From Megaustenia siamemsis (lineage: Eukaryota; Mollusca; Gastropoda; Stylommatophora; Ariophantidae): DNA of 64,000 nucleotides. The position numbers and the translations under genes were made by a program. Below the pieces are notes generated by a model, which worked only from the letters and a program-made list of their open reading frames with translations, did not search any database and had not been told where the DNA came from. This document shows, piece after piece, positions 41,880-52,042 of the stretch. Each line of letters opens with the position of its first letter. Position 1 is the stretch's first letter. The stretch spans positions 57,136,565 to 57,200,564 of the forward strand of contig JAVIAB010000073.1 of assembly GCA_032433765.1 (NCBI GenBank), given 5' to 3'.

Positions 41880-42355
41880 CAAATAAGATTAAGGAATAAC
41901 ATATAAATATACTGCAGTTTTATATAAGCAAAATAGACAAACAAAATCAATGTTATAGCCAATAAGCCTTTATGCAGAACAAGACTAAGGAGCTGTAAAA
42001 ATGAATGATAAATATAAGAACAACCAAAAAAGTATACTGATAAATCCTAATGAAGTTAGATCCTAGTTAGTTAGGTGTAACAGTGAATGTGAGAATGTGA
42101 AAGAGAGTATGGGATGGTTGAGGTGGTGAGTGAATATAGCATGAGGAGAGGTCACAGGAAATGTGTATAGAATAATGTTCAGGCAGGATAGTGGAAATCT
42201 TATGACTGATTGAGAGTGTGAATTTGGAGAGGAGGAGATGACATAGGGGAGTTGTGATTGGTTAAGGGACAGAGCATGAGATGGCGTAGAGTAATTTGAT
42301 TGATTCAGATATAACATAATTATCACATCATATATATAATATATAATCCCATGTT
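41880..42355. other. Intron, no supported feature
   Basis: Purine-rich plus strand at 42070-42290 with a minus-strand Ser/His-rich open frame of 105 codons. No motif or splice support, so probably chance. Confidence 0.4.
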
Positions 42356-42359
42356 CGAG

Positions 42360-43235
42360 GCTGGAAGATAAGATTCCCACATGGGGACTGCATGAGAACG
42401 ATGCTGCCAGGAGGCGGTAGCCTGTAGTATCTCACCGACCTCCACAGTTAGTATTAGTCAAAGAGACACTTTTGCACACATGGGGGCAGTTGAGAACTAG
42501 TGACAGACAGGGTGCTGTAGACACCTAGTAGATAGGCCTAATGGTGGAGACCAAGTCGTAATAGAGAGTTAGACTAGTTGAAGAAGTAGGTCTCTAATTT
42601 ATTGATGAGACAGATCATTGAGTGGTATAGTGAATAAATATTAGGTTCCAGACCAGAGGGATTTGGTGTTGGACTGATTGTGTGTGAGAGACGAACTGAG
42701 GCATGACTGCAGTAGAGAGATGTGCTGTCAGGACATTAATGTGTGAACAACCAAGCAAATTGTACACCATTGGCTTTAATATATATTTTGTTTCATTGGA
42801 CATGTTACGTGTAAATAAATTTACTATTACTTCCATGAGAGAATTCTGTGAGCAGTGAATTAGCAACTATCACTTTGTCATGGTCTGACGCTGTGATGAA
42901 GAACGAAGTGTAAGTGTTGTGGCGAAAGAGAGTCAGTGTTATCAGACTGCAGTCCAGAATAATTCAAACATCAACGTGAAGTACGTCAAGTGTATGATGG
43001 GTACATGTTAAACACGTTAGGGAATTACCATCCAAGGTTTCTCACCAGGGTAACGGCAAGATCACGTCTGGACAACGCATCCTCGACCACTGTAGCGGAG
43101 CACACATAAAGTGGGTCAAGAAGAGAGCAGTCATTACGGCCTGGAGATTATGGTGATCACGATAAGGACAGAACATTAGAACGTTTTACAAATATCTTCA
43201 TGTGAAAGTTACATCTGCGACGTTTACAGGATGTC
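42360..43235. other. Unclassified GC-richer segment with SINE at its edge
   Basis: Textured like 4540-5745: GGAGGCGGTAGCCTGTAGTA, CACCTAGTAGATAGGCC and GTAACGGCAAGATCACGTCT. No ORF. Could be the remains of an LTR element or another unannotated repeat. The SINE at 43249 marks its upper edge. Confidence 0.35.
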
Positions 43236-43248
43236 ATATATTCAATGG

Positions 43249-43503
43249 TAGTCGCAATAGCTCAGTGGTTAGTGAACTGGACTACAAAGGACAAGAGGTA
43301 GGGTTCGATCCCAACCAACGGCTTCCGGTTCACCCAGCCTTTAATGGGTACCTGATTTTTTTCTGGGAAAGTAAAGCAGCACGGGCGTAATACCGACCAC
43401 ATTACCCCAAAAATCATGTGCCAAAGGTCTGTAAAATTTATGGTGACTAACACCATATTCCCTATATGCCACTTGGCGTGACGGGGGTACTTTACTTACT
43501 TTT
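43249..43503 (+). mobile_element. tRNA-derived SINE, copy 4 (full length)
   Basis: A-box TAGCTCAGTGG, B-box GGTTCGATCCC, 3' hairpin region GCCACTTGGCGTGACGGGGG and TACTTTACTTACTTT tail. Perfect 13-bp target duplication ATATATTCAATGG (43236-43248, 43504-43516). Confidence 0.95.
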
Positions 43504-43795
43504 ATATATTCAATGGCGTATTGATGAAATGTCGTTTACAAATATAGATATTAATGGACCGACACACCAAAGGAATTATGTAAGAAAAAATATATATCTA
43601 AAAACACTAAAGCTGTTTGTATATATATATTTTTTTTAAATATTTGACTTATTTTAGGTTATTAGAGTTAAGCTGTTTGAATAAATTTAAAATGTAAATT
43701 CTTTCAACAAAAATCTTTTCATCATTACACATCACACCAAACAATCATGAATTCTTCTGTAGAATTCTATGTTGTTTACCAATATATATACATAC

Positions 43796-44023
43796 CTGAA
43801 AGATTCCTTTTCTGTCTTTATAGTGAGCCCAACAACCAATCAAGATCATGATGAAGTAGATTGATAAAAGCATGCCAATTACTTCCCCTTGATTTTTTAT
43901 ATCAAATTTGCTGAACACATTTGGAAAGTTAATAGAATTTGGAGCAAAGTTAAATGCAAGGGCACTGATCAATTCAGGGCCATCTGAACATTTACAAGTG
44001 ACAGTTGTATTCCCCCTGATTAT
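43796..44023 (-). CDS. Polycystin exon 5 (second half of GPS motif and TM1)
   Basis: 228 nt, phase 0 both ends. Acceptor TGTCTCCACAG, donor TTTCAG|GTATGT. Encodes TTVTCKCSDGPELISALAFN (the C-x-C end of the GPS), a juxtamembrane loop (SINFPNVFSKFDIKNQGE) and TM1 VIGMLLSIYFIMILIGCWAH followed by a basic YKDRKG stop. The GPS Cys and Trp framework is complete when joined to exon 4. The expected H-L-(T/S) cleavage tripeptide is not there; S-D-G-P-E-L-I-S occupies the place. Confidence 0.95.
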
Positions 44024-44029
44024 CTGTGG

Positions 44030-45100
44030 AGACAAAATTCTTTTTTTCAAAACAATTATAAAAGTATGTTATTATTAGGTACACACAATAACTCTGCTGA
44101 ACTTCAACATCAAACATGGACCAATGACATAAACATACAAACAAAATAATAATATAAAGACCTGGAGAGGACCGTGAACTTTGTCCTGGTGACAGAGGAA
44201 AAAAACATTGGAAAACAATAAGCACCATGAATGCAGCGAGAAAGAGAGAGAGAGACACACAGAGATATTAGGTAGATAATACTGATACAGCCCTTTATAA
44301 ATAGTGATAAATAGTTAAAGGTGTCTCTACAAATGAGTGAACTCAGTATATCATAGATAATTTTCTGCTCACAGACAACTTTGATGCTAATGGTCTTCTC
44401 TTTAATTTCTCACATGTACACAATTTTAGAATCAACATTTTCTTAAAAAAAAAAAAGATAAATCTCTATATACTTTAATCCAATGTTTCTCAACCAAGAT
44501 CACCCAGAACAATAAGTTTCTATGAGGGAAACAATGAGTTTCAAGAGAGGTTGTTAATCATATTGTCTTCAGTATGTTGAGTTGTTGTTTGCAGCATGTC
44601 TGTATGTGCATGCAACTATGTAAAGTGGAGATTTATTATTTGTTTTAGCAGTGCAAAATATTCTTACAAATGTTATTAAGTTATTAATGTTTATTTTTTA
44701 CATTTAAATATATGGGATTAACTTTATTGTGTGTATAAGAAAACTGTAAGAAGTATTTTTGACATGCAGTTGGATTTCAGGTTTTAATTGTTTTTTTTAG
44801 CACTGTCAAACTTGACAAAAATATCAGTTATATTTCACTTGAACCAGCTATAAGAAAAAATATACTGCTTTCCTTATGAACTTTAAACATAAAAAATTTT
44901 TGTAATATCATAATTTTTATGCAGGAATTCATTGGGAAATGAAAATTACTTCAAGTGTTCCATAAGGTTAAATGACTGAGGATTCCCACTTTAATAATTC
45001 ATGCTTATATAACCCAGGTATGGTTCCCTGTTATTATATAATATAATGTATAAACAATATAATGAAACACCCTGTCTTGCCAAAAACAAATACATGACAT
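44030..45100. other. Intron, no supported feature
   Basis: A GAGA run at 44240-44262. AT-rich elsewhere. No LINE motif recognised. Confidence 0.45.
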
Positions 45101-45107
45101 GTCTCAC

Positions 45108-45211
45108 CTCACACTGACTGGCCTTCCAGTCGACTAATTTTTCATCCCAGCTGTAACAGGCAACACTTTGGATGCCAAAATAGTAATCTTCATTTAATTT
45201 GACATCATCAG
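45108..45211 (-). CDS. Polycystin exon 4 (first half of GPS motif)
   Basis: 104 nt, phase 1 in and 0 out. Acceptor ATCATTCAG, donor TGTGAG|GTGAGA. Encodes DDVKLNEDYYFGIQSVACYS then WDEKLVDWKASQCE. C.(Y/F).W(D/N)E....W...(G/Q)C is the first half of a GPS (GAIN) domain motif, completed by C-K-C in exon 5. Extracellular, just ahead of TM1. Confidence 0.93.
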
Positions 45212-45368
45212 CTGAATGATATAAAACAATTATATTACTGAAAAAAGAACTCTTACTATTCACATGCAACGTAGGATCATGAATAAAAATGTACAGATCT
45301 ATGTTCAACTTTCTCTGGAACAAGCCTTGAGTCTAATAAAATACAATTAAGAAATTTTGACTATAGTT

Positions 45369-46740
45369 CTTCTTCTTCTTTTCTCTTGTCACTGATACCT
45401 AAAAGGTGTTGTGGTTTATATCATTTGTCGTTCTTGAGCTGCTCGAACTGTCTGAATTAGTGATTTTCCTTTGTTGTTACATGTCTCTGTCACTGCATCT
45501 ATCCATCTTCTTCTAGGTCTTCCTCTTGGTCTTTTTCCACGCATTTTCGAGAATAATGCCCTTGATGGTGATTGGTGCGGATTCATTCTGACCAGGTGGC
45601 CAAACCATTTAAGTTGTTGTTGTTCTATATATTCTTGGCAGGGTTTTGTTCTTACCATTTTTCTTATGGTTTCATTTGGTATTCTATCTCTTCTTGTGTT
45701 GTTTGTTATTTTTCTCAAGCATCGCATCTCACATGTATTGATCTTTCTTAATTGTGATTTAGAAAGGGTCCATGTTTGACTTTCATAGCACAAAGTTGGT
45801 ATGAAAATGCTATTTACCATTTGTTGTTTAGCTGCCATAGAAATGTTTGGATGTCTTAGCAATGGTGAAAGCTGGTATGTGAGCATTTGCTTTTTGTATT
45901 CTCATGTCAATTTCTCTGTCTAGTTTTCCATCTTCTGTGAACATTGTGCCCAAATACTTGTATTCCTCTACTTGTTTTATTTCTTTATCTTTGATCTTAA
46001 TGTTTAATGGGTGTCTTAATTTGCTTATTCTCATAGCCTCTGTTTATACTGTGTTAATTTTCATACTGTAGTTTGTGCAGCTTTTATCTAGAGATGTTAT
46101 ATGCTGTTGTAGCAGGCTTTCATCCTCATATATTAGGCATTGGTCATCTGCGAAGAGTAGCTCATTAATGTTGGATGATTTTTCTTATTGTTGGTTGTTT
46201 CCTGATTTATTTTGTCCATATATATGATGAAGAGGAGTGGTGAGAGGACACATCCTTGTCTTACACCTGTTGTAACCTGAAACCATTCTGACAGACCTTC
46301 CGATGTTCTAACGGCACTTTGACTGTTTTTATATAATGCCATTATATTATCTAGTAGTTGTCCTCCTACACCGTAAATTTCTAGAGTTTGTTCCTGTCCA
46401 CACGATCAAACGCTTTTTCCTGATCTATAAACACTAAATTTAGGTTTTTGTCATATTCTATTGTTTTTTCACATAGTTGTCTCAATGTAAATATAGCATC
46501 AGTACAGCTTTTGCCTTTTCTGAATCCGAATTGATTATTACTTAATTGAGGTTCTATTATGTATCTAACTCTCCTCTCCAATATTTTAGCAAACATTTCA
46601 CTAACTTGACTCAACAGGGATATTCCTATGTACATTTCACACTCCCTTTTGCTTCCTTTATTCTTCCAAAATGGGACAATGATAGCTTTTTGCCAATCAT
46701 CTGGGACTTTTCTTTCTTCGCACGCTAATATATATTTTCT
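45369..46740 (-). mobile_element. Non-LTR LINE with RT domain (RGRPRRRWIDAV family)
   Basis: About 1.37 kb, minus strand, (GAA)n tail at 45369-45380. Encodes RT blocks in order: QLSNNQFGFRKGKSCTDAIF, NLVFIDQEKAFDRVDRNKL, TTGVRQGCVLSPLLFIIYMD, FADDQCLIYEDE-type, KYLGTMFTEDGKLDREIDM, then ESQTWTLSKSQLRKINTCEM and RPRGRPRRRWIDAV. Frameshifts separate the blocks. 5'-truncated within the RT finger region. Closest relative is 17661-18425. Confidence 0.9.
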
Positions 46741-46866
46741 TTCATTCCACGCTGACTATAGTTACATGGTGAAATATATGTTGTTACAATCAAAGAAACC
46801 AAAATAGTTCTAGTCACTGTTACAAAACAAAACAGTCTTTTAGCAATAATTTTAAAAAATAACGGC

Positions 46867-47084
46867 ATAGTGACAAGAGGTCGGGTTCGATCCAGATCGA
46901 CGGCTTCCGGGTTCACCAAGCCTTAAATTGGTACCGGATTTTTTCTGGGAATGTAAAGTGGCACGGGCGTAATACTGACCACATTACCCCAAAAATCATG
47001 TTCCAAAGGTCTATAAAAATTATGGTCACTAACACCATATTCCCTATACGCGAGTTGGAATGATGGGGGCTCTTTACTTTAATA
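46867..47084 (+). mobile_element. tRNA-derived SINE, copy 5 (5'-truncated)
   Basis: Starts just ahead of the B-box (GGGTTCGATCCAGATCG) and runs to GGGGGCTCTTTACTTTAA. Flanks AATAACGGCATAGTGA and AATAACCATATAGTATG suggest a worn target duplication, not certain. Confidence 0.85.
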
Positions 47085-47119
47085 ATAACCATATAGTATG
47101 CAAAATTATTAATATATTC

Positions 47120-48150
47120 TGATACCATATGCAACAGATTATGCTGGAGAAATTAAACATTGAGGGCAAGGATCTGCGAATCATAAAAAACATGTACTGG
47201 CAGCAAACAGCAGCTATAAGAATTAACAACCAAATAAGACAATTCCGATATATAAAACAAGGAGTCAGACATGGCTGTGTTCTGTCGCTGGATTTGTTTT
47301 CACTTTACAGCGAAAATATTATGAGATCAATAGTAGACAAAAAAGGAATTGAAGTTAATGGTCACAACATAAATAGATGACACAGTCTTAATAGCAGAGA
47401 CAGAGAATGAACTACAAGAAATGATAGACATAATAGTAAAAAAAAGCAACAAAAAATGTCTCAGTCTGAATAGTAAGAAAGCAGAAGTTTTCAAAGAAAT
47501 AATCATCACCATCATGCAGCATAAAACAAAACAGGACAAATCTGAAACAAGTGCAGCGCATCAAATATTTGGGCACAACAATAACATCAGATGGAAGATG
47601 CACCACAGAAATAAATATCAGAATAGCTCAGGCCAAAATAGCATTTCAGAAAATGTAAAATATCGTATGCAACAAATCTATGTTAATAGAAATGAGAAAG
47701 AGAGTTCATTGGTGCTATATAGAACCAATTCTGACCTATGAAAGCGAATCATGGACAGTAGACAAACAAATGAAAAGATGATTAGAGGCCACAGAGATGG
47801 GATTTCTCAGAAGAATGTTGAAAGTTCCCTGGACAGCTAAAAAGACCAATGAGGAAGTTCTCAAAGAGGCCAACACAAAAAGGGAGCTCTTAAAAAACAT
47901 CAGAAAGAAGCAATCAACATTTTTCGGGCACATCATGAGAAGAGGCAAGTTGGAATACTTGGTTACAACTGGCAAAATAAAAGGAAAGAGAGATCGTGGA
48001 TGACAAAGAGAGAAGATACTGGATAGCTTGGTGTCATGGCATGGAAAACAGTCAACAACAGAACTGATACGATGCACTGTAGATAGAAGATTGTGGAAGG
48101 ACATCATCGCCTACGCCAACCGGTATGGCACATGATGATGATGATATGCA
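47120..48150 (+). mobile_element. RTE-like LINE, RT to 3' end
   Basis: Begins with MLEKLNIEGKDLRIIKNMYW, NNQIRQFRYIKQGVRHGCVL and SLYSENIMRSIVDKKGIEVN (RT QG block with H for Q-adjacent residue). It continues through frameshifts to MGFLRRMLKVPWTAKKTNEE, IRKKQSTFFGHIMRRGKLEY and DRRLWKDIIAYANRYGT-like, and an ATGATGATGAT tail. A near-parental member for the stubs at 14569 and 23595. Confidence 0.88.
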
Positions 48151-48159
48151 AGAGAGAAG

Positions 48160-48870
48160 TGGAGATAAACATACATCTAAAATTATATTGCTGAAAGTCT
48201 AAGGAATATAAATATGAATCTCTTCAAAGGCCATAGAAGAAAACATATAGCTAAACTTACTAAAAACCTGTGTTCCATGGGTATAAAGATTAAATACTTT
48301 TAAAGCCTATATTCCATAAATAGGAAACACCCATTTATTTCATTAGATTGACATTTTTCTAATGTATTTCATGATTTATAGGAGAATGTAAATGAAGTCT
48401 GTAAAAGTCTATATTTCATTGTTTAAAAATATAAATGATCTCACACTGTCTATATATTACACAAACAGAAAACCCAAACAGATTGTAGTTAGTGGCCAAA
48501 ATTCTTTATTTCAGCCAAGAGCCTTTATTTCAAAGAAAGCAGGGTAACTGATCGGCTCTGGGCGATCTGAAAATGTACAAGCGCCCCTGCTAAAAAGCCT
48601 GATTTAGTCTGTAGTTGGTACATTGTGGCAGCTGGTTAGGTCTCATTAGAAGGCATCAATTTATTTCATTAGATGTGTTAATTTGCAAACAGAAAGTTAA
48701 AATCAATATTACCACATGTATGTCTCAAAGAAAGAGAACCAAAATTAACCTCACCATACTTGTCATGTTAGTAAAATAATCAGTGAACGTGTTTACTCTT
48801 CAGGTGGGTCAAGTAATTCCAGCAAAAATTGTGAATTTTTTTTTTTTTAGAAGCAACTTTGGGGTTCACC
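48160..48870. other. Intron, no supported feature
   Basis: A short local repeat of AAAGNCTATATTTCAT / AAAGCCTATATTCCAT occurs (48300, 48405). Otherwise nothing recognised. Confidence 0.4.
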
Positions 48871-48881
48871 CAACCTAATGA

Positions 48882-49144
48882 AGAGCACGATAGCTCAGTG
48901 GTTAGTGAACTGGACTACAAGGGACAAGAGGTAGGGTTCGATCCCAACCAACGGCTTCCAGGTTCACCCAGCCTTAAATGGGTACCGGATTTTTTTCTGA
49001 GAAAGTAAAGCGGCACGGGCGTAATACCAACCACATTACCCCAACAATTCATGTGCTGAAGGTCTGTAAAATTTATGGTCACTAACACCATATTCCCTAA
49101 ACGCCACTTGGTGTGACGGGGGCTCTTTACTTATTTTTACTTTT
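48882..49144 (+). mobile_element. tRNA-derived SINE, copy 6 (full length)
   Basis: A-box TAGCTCAGTGG, B-box GGGTTCGATCCC, complete 3' region ending GGCTCTTTACTTATTTTTAC. Perfect 10-bp duplication AACCTAATGA (48872-48881, 49145-49154). Confidence 0.93.
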
Positions 49145-49319
49145 AACCTAATGATAGGAGTACCAGAAATACAGAAACACTTTCTGGGGAAATAAGGTAG
49201 CCTGGCCTGATATCACACTATCACATTACTGACAAACATGCTATGGTCATGAAAACTAAGGACACTAATAATGTTATAACATTATAATATATAAGTAACC
49301 ACTGGACATACAGTGATAG

Positions 49320-50455
49320 GATTATACTACTCAAGTTGAAAGCAAAACCATTCGACATAGCAATAATACAGACATTTGCACATACTCGAGATTACACAGA
49401 TGAACAAATAGAGGCATACTATGAAGACCTAAATAAAGTTATGAAGCAAGTGAAATCTTCAGACATCTTGATTGTAATGGGTGACATGGACGCTAAAGTA
49501 GGAAAAGGTAGATATAAGACCATTATAGGAAATCATGGTTTAGGAAAAATAAATGACAGAGGAGAAAGATTAATACAATTCTGTGAAGAAAACAGGTTGA
49601 TAATATGTAACACCTTCTTTGAGCAAGAGAAAAGGAAACTATACACATGGAAAAGCCCTGGAGACAAGAAGAGAAATCAAATAGATTGCATCATGATAAA
49701 GGAGAGGTTCCATAACAGCGTAAAGAAAGCCAAAACCTATCCAGGAGCAGATATTAATTCAGATCACAATCCTGTAATGATTAAAATGAAAATCAAACTA
49801 AAGAGAAACAAGCAAAAGTCTAATCCATCAACAATACCACTAGATATAACAGCTTTAAATCAAAAAGATATTAAAGATACATATACAATACAAGTAAAGA
49901 ACACATACCTGAAGCTGCTAGAAGAAGGAATTGAGCAATACAGAAGAGAAAGTCCTGATGAAAAAGTCACAACCAAATGGCAATGCATAAAGAAAAGCAT
50001 ACAAGAAACCTGTGACAACTTACCTAAAAGAGAAAAGAACAAAAAACAAAAATGGATAACTAACACCATCTTAGAAAAAATGGAAGAAACGAGACAAGCG
50101 AAGAACACTGCCCAATACAATAAAATAGATAAAGAAATATGCAAAATGTGCAAAAAGGCAAAAGAAGACTGGCTCAGCCAAAAATGTATAAAAATAGAAA
50201 CTATGGAAAGCAAACAAGACAAATGTGATTTTTGGGCCATGTTAAAAGACACAACAGCCTACTAAAAGTAATCCTGGAGGGAAAAATACAAGGTAAAAGA
50301 GGCAGACCAAGACTAACATGGATGAGTAACATCAAAAGATGGACAAACCAGCCTATAACAAACTGCACCATCAAAGCAAGAGAACTACAAAGCAGAATGG
50401 CACTCCATGGTAGCCAACCTTCGTTGCGGAGATGGCACTCGATGATGATGACTTG
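49320..50455 (+). mobile_element. RTE-like LINE with intact endonuclease joined to its own 3' end
   Basis: An open frame of 309 codons (49336-50265) covers most of an apurinic-type endonuclease: VMGDMDAKVGKGR, GERLIQFCEENRLIICNTFF, YTWKSPGDKKRNQIDCIMI and ADINSDHNPVMIKMK (SDH motif). Then comes a Lys-rich linker (KREKNKKQKW). At about 50220 it jumps to the C-terminal tail (CDFWAMLKDTTAY overlapping HVKRHNSLLKVILEGKIQGK in the next frame) and a GGAGATGGCACTCGATGATG tail. The whole RT domain has been deleted. The frame lacks the first endonuclease residues. Confidence 0.9.
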
Positions 50456-50754
50456 TTATATCAGGGTTTATAGTAACTTAATAAAAAAACATTACTTTCT
50501 TTATGTGAGGGTTCATAATTTCATTAAGTTCACACAGAGCACTTACAAAACATGGAGTCCATATTACATATTGATCAAAATATCTGTTCCACAACTAATC
50601 AAACTAAAATGATAAAATGCAATAACAATGATAAGTCAGTTGTGGCTTAGTAACTGATTTCTGAACAGTTTGGCCAGTATACTAAGTCTTATTTAAACAA
50701 TATTATGCTTTTTAACATTTAAAAAATAGCTTTCTTTCAAATCTGTTAATATAA

Positions 50755-51004
50755 TGTACATGATCATATCTCCCCACAAATATATGTCTCTACAGTTGTT
50801 TATCAATTATGCTATTAACTTCCAATCAAGCCGTTCTATGAAACTCTCTGGTATCTTTTATCCCTGCTTAGTTCTATCTCTTTAAATTATTCAATTTTTA
50901 TAGTCAGAATATATGTTAGCAGTTGCCTTCTTTAAAAAAATGTTAACAGCTTCTTGCTGATGTTGCAAATAAACTAATTTTGTTTGCTTTGACCTCATTT
51001 GTCC

Positions 51005-51005
<1 letters not shown>
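50755..51005 (-). mobile_element. RTE-like LINE 3' end, heavily degraded
   Basis: Worn copy of the GATCATGTCTCTCCACAAC..CTGGTATCTTTT end seen at 62194 and 2641. No open frame. Confidence 0.6.

Positions 51006-51052
<47 letters not shown>
51005..51052. repeat. (TTA)n microsatellite
   Basis: About 15 ATT repeats. The Leu-run ORF over it is an artefact. Confidence 0.97.
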
Positions 51053-51053
<1 letters not shown>

Positions 51054-51094
51054 TTTCATCCATCCATAGTGTTACCAATATTTTTCTGGAATCT

Positions 51095-51315
51095 CCAATA
51101 AATTTCTTGCCATTTTTTGGAATCCCCAGGGAAAAAGACAAAGAGGAAGATAAAAATATTCTTAGAGAAGACAGATGGAAGCAAAGATGAAAATGATGGT
51201 GAAGACATGGAATGATCTTAAAAGAATGGCAAGAAACAGAATGGCTTGGAATGCATTTGTTGAAGACCTATCCTCCACACGGAGTTGAAAGGTAAAGAAG
51301 AAGAAGAAGAAATGA
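51095..51315 (+). mobile_element. LINE 3' end (..DLCSTGS family)
   Basis: CCATTTTTTGGAATCCCCAG, GACAAAGAGGAAG, GAAGACATGGAATGATCTTA and ATGGCTTGGAATGCATTTGT, ending AAGAAGAAGAAGAAG. 5'-truncated. Confidence 0.85.
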
Positions 51316-51319
51316 CAAT

Positions 51320-51660
51320 GAAAGACACGAGAGGCTTCATGAGCACCTGTGGTTAGAACTTTGACACTTGACAAGAAAGATATTTTCAAGTGTGACTTTG
51401 ACTTTATTGCACATGTGACTAATGAGTGTAAAGTTCTGAAACTCCCCAAAATAAGCAGCCAAATTAATTACCAGTAGGACTGGATGATATCATGATATAT
51501 CAGTAATGTGTGTAACCATTGAGATACAGAAACCAACAGCATGCCAACTTTACTACATTTGTTGAGAGATGCTGAGTACCTCAGGGTCAGCCCTGAGTGC
51601 AATAAGATCAACTCTTTAAATCTGTACCTATTTATGTTATGACATTATACTTTACAAACT
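51320..51660. other. Intron, no supported feature
   Basis: Nothing recognised. Confidence 0.4.
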
Positions 51661-51663
51661 CAC

Positions 51664-51699
51664 CATCTCTTTTTCTTCTCCCAGTAGTGATACTAGGGT
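51664..51699 (-). CDS. Polycystin exon 3 (36-nt microexon)
   Basis: Acceptor CAATTTTTCAG, donor GATG|GTGAGT. Phase 1 on both sides, matching exon 2's end and exon 4's start exactly. Encodes DPSITTGRRKRD, a short basic stretch just ahead of the GPS. RRKR is a furin-like dibasic pattern, but the relevance is unknown. Good splice sites plus perfect phase fit support it, yet its small size means it could be spurious; skipping it would also keep the frame. Confidence 0.7.
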
Positions 51700-52040
51700 C
51701 TGAAAAATTGATTTAAAAATTATATTAAAGTGCTTATTGAGAATTAAGAAGGAACATTTCCATTCAATAAAGTAAATAAGGGGAGAATTATTATGTAAAG
51801 ATTAAAATTGTGTTCAGTAACAGTGAATGTATGTCTTTTCTTATTCACAAATGCTGTAAAATACTGAGAATATGTGGAGTTTTCTATCTTATGTTAGTGT
51901 TTCACACTGTCTGTTGTTAGTCTATTTTATTTGTATTCTTTTCCATGACTGCTGACTGACAAAACAATCAGTGGCCTTCATGCCTTTTAATGTCCCTGCA
52001 AGAGTGCAGTAACATTTTTCCACATTGATTGATCCATGAA
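51700..52040. other. Intron, no supported feature
   Basis: AT-rich target region of the I-type LINE; nothing else seen. Confidence 0.4.
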
Positions 52041-52042
52041 TG

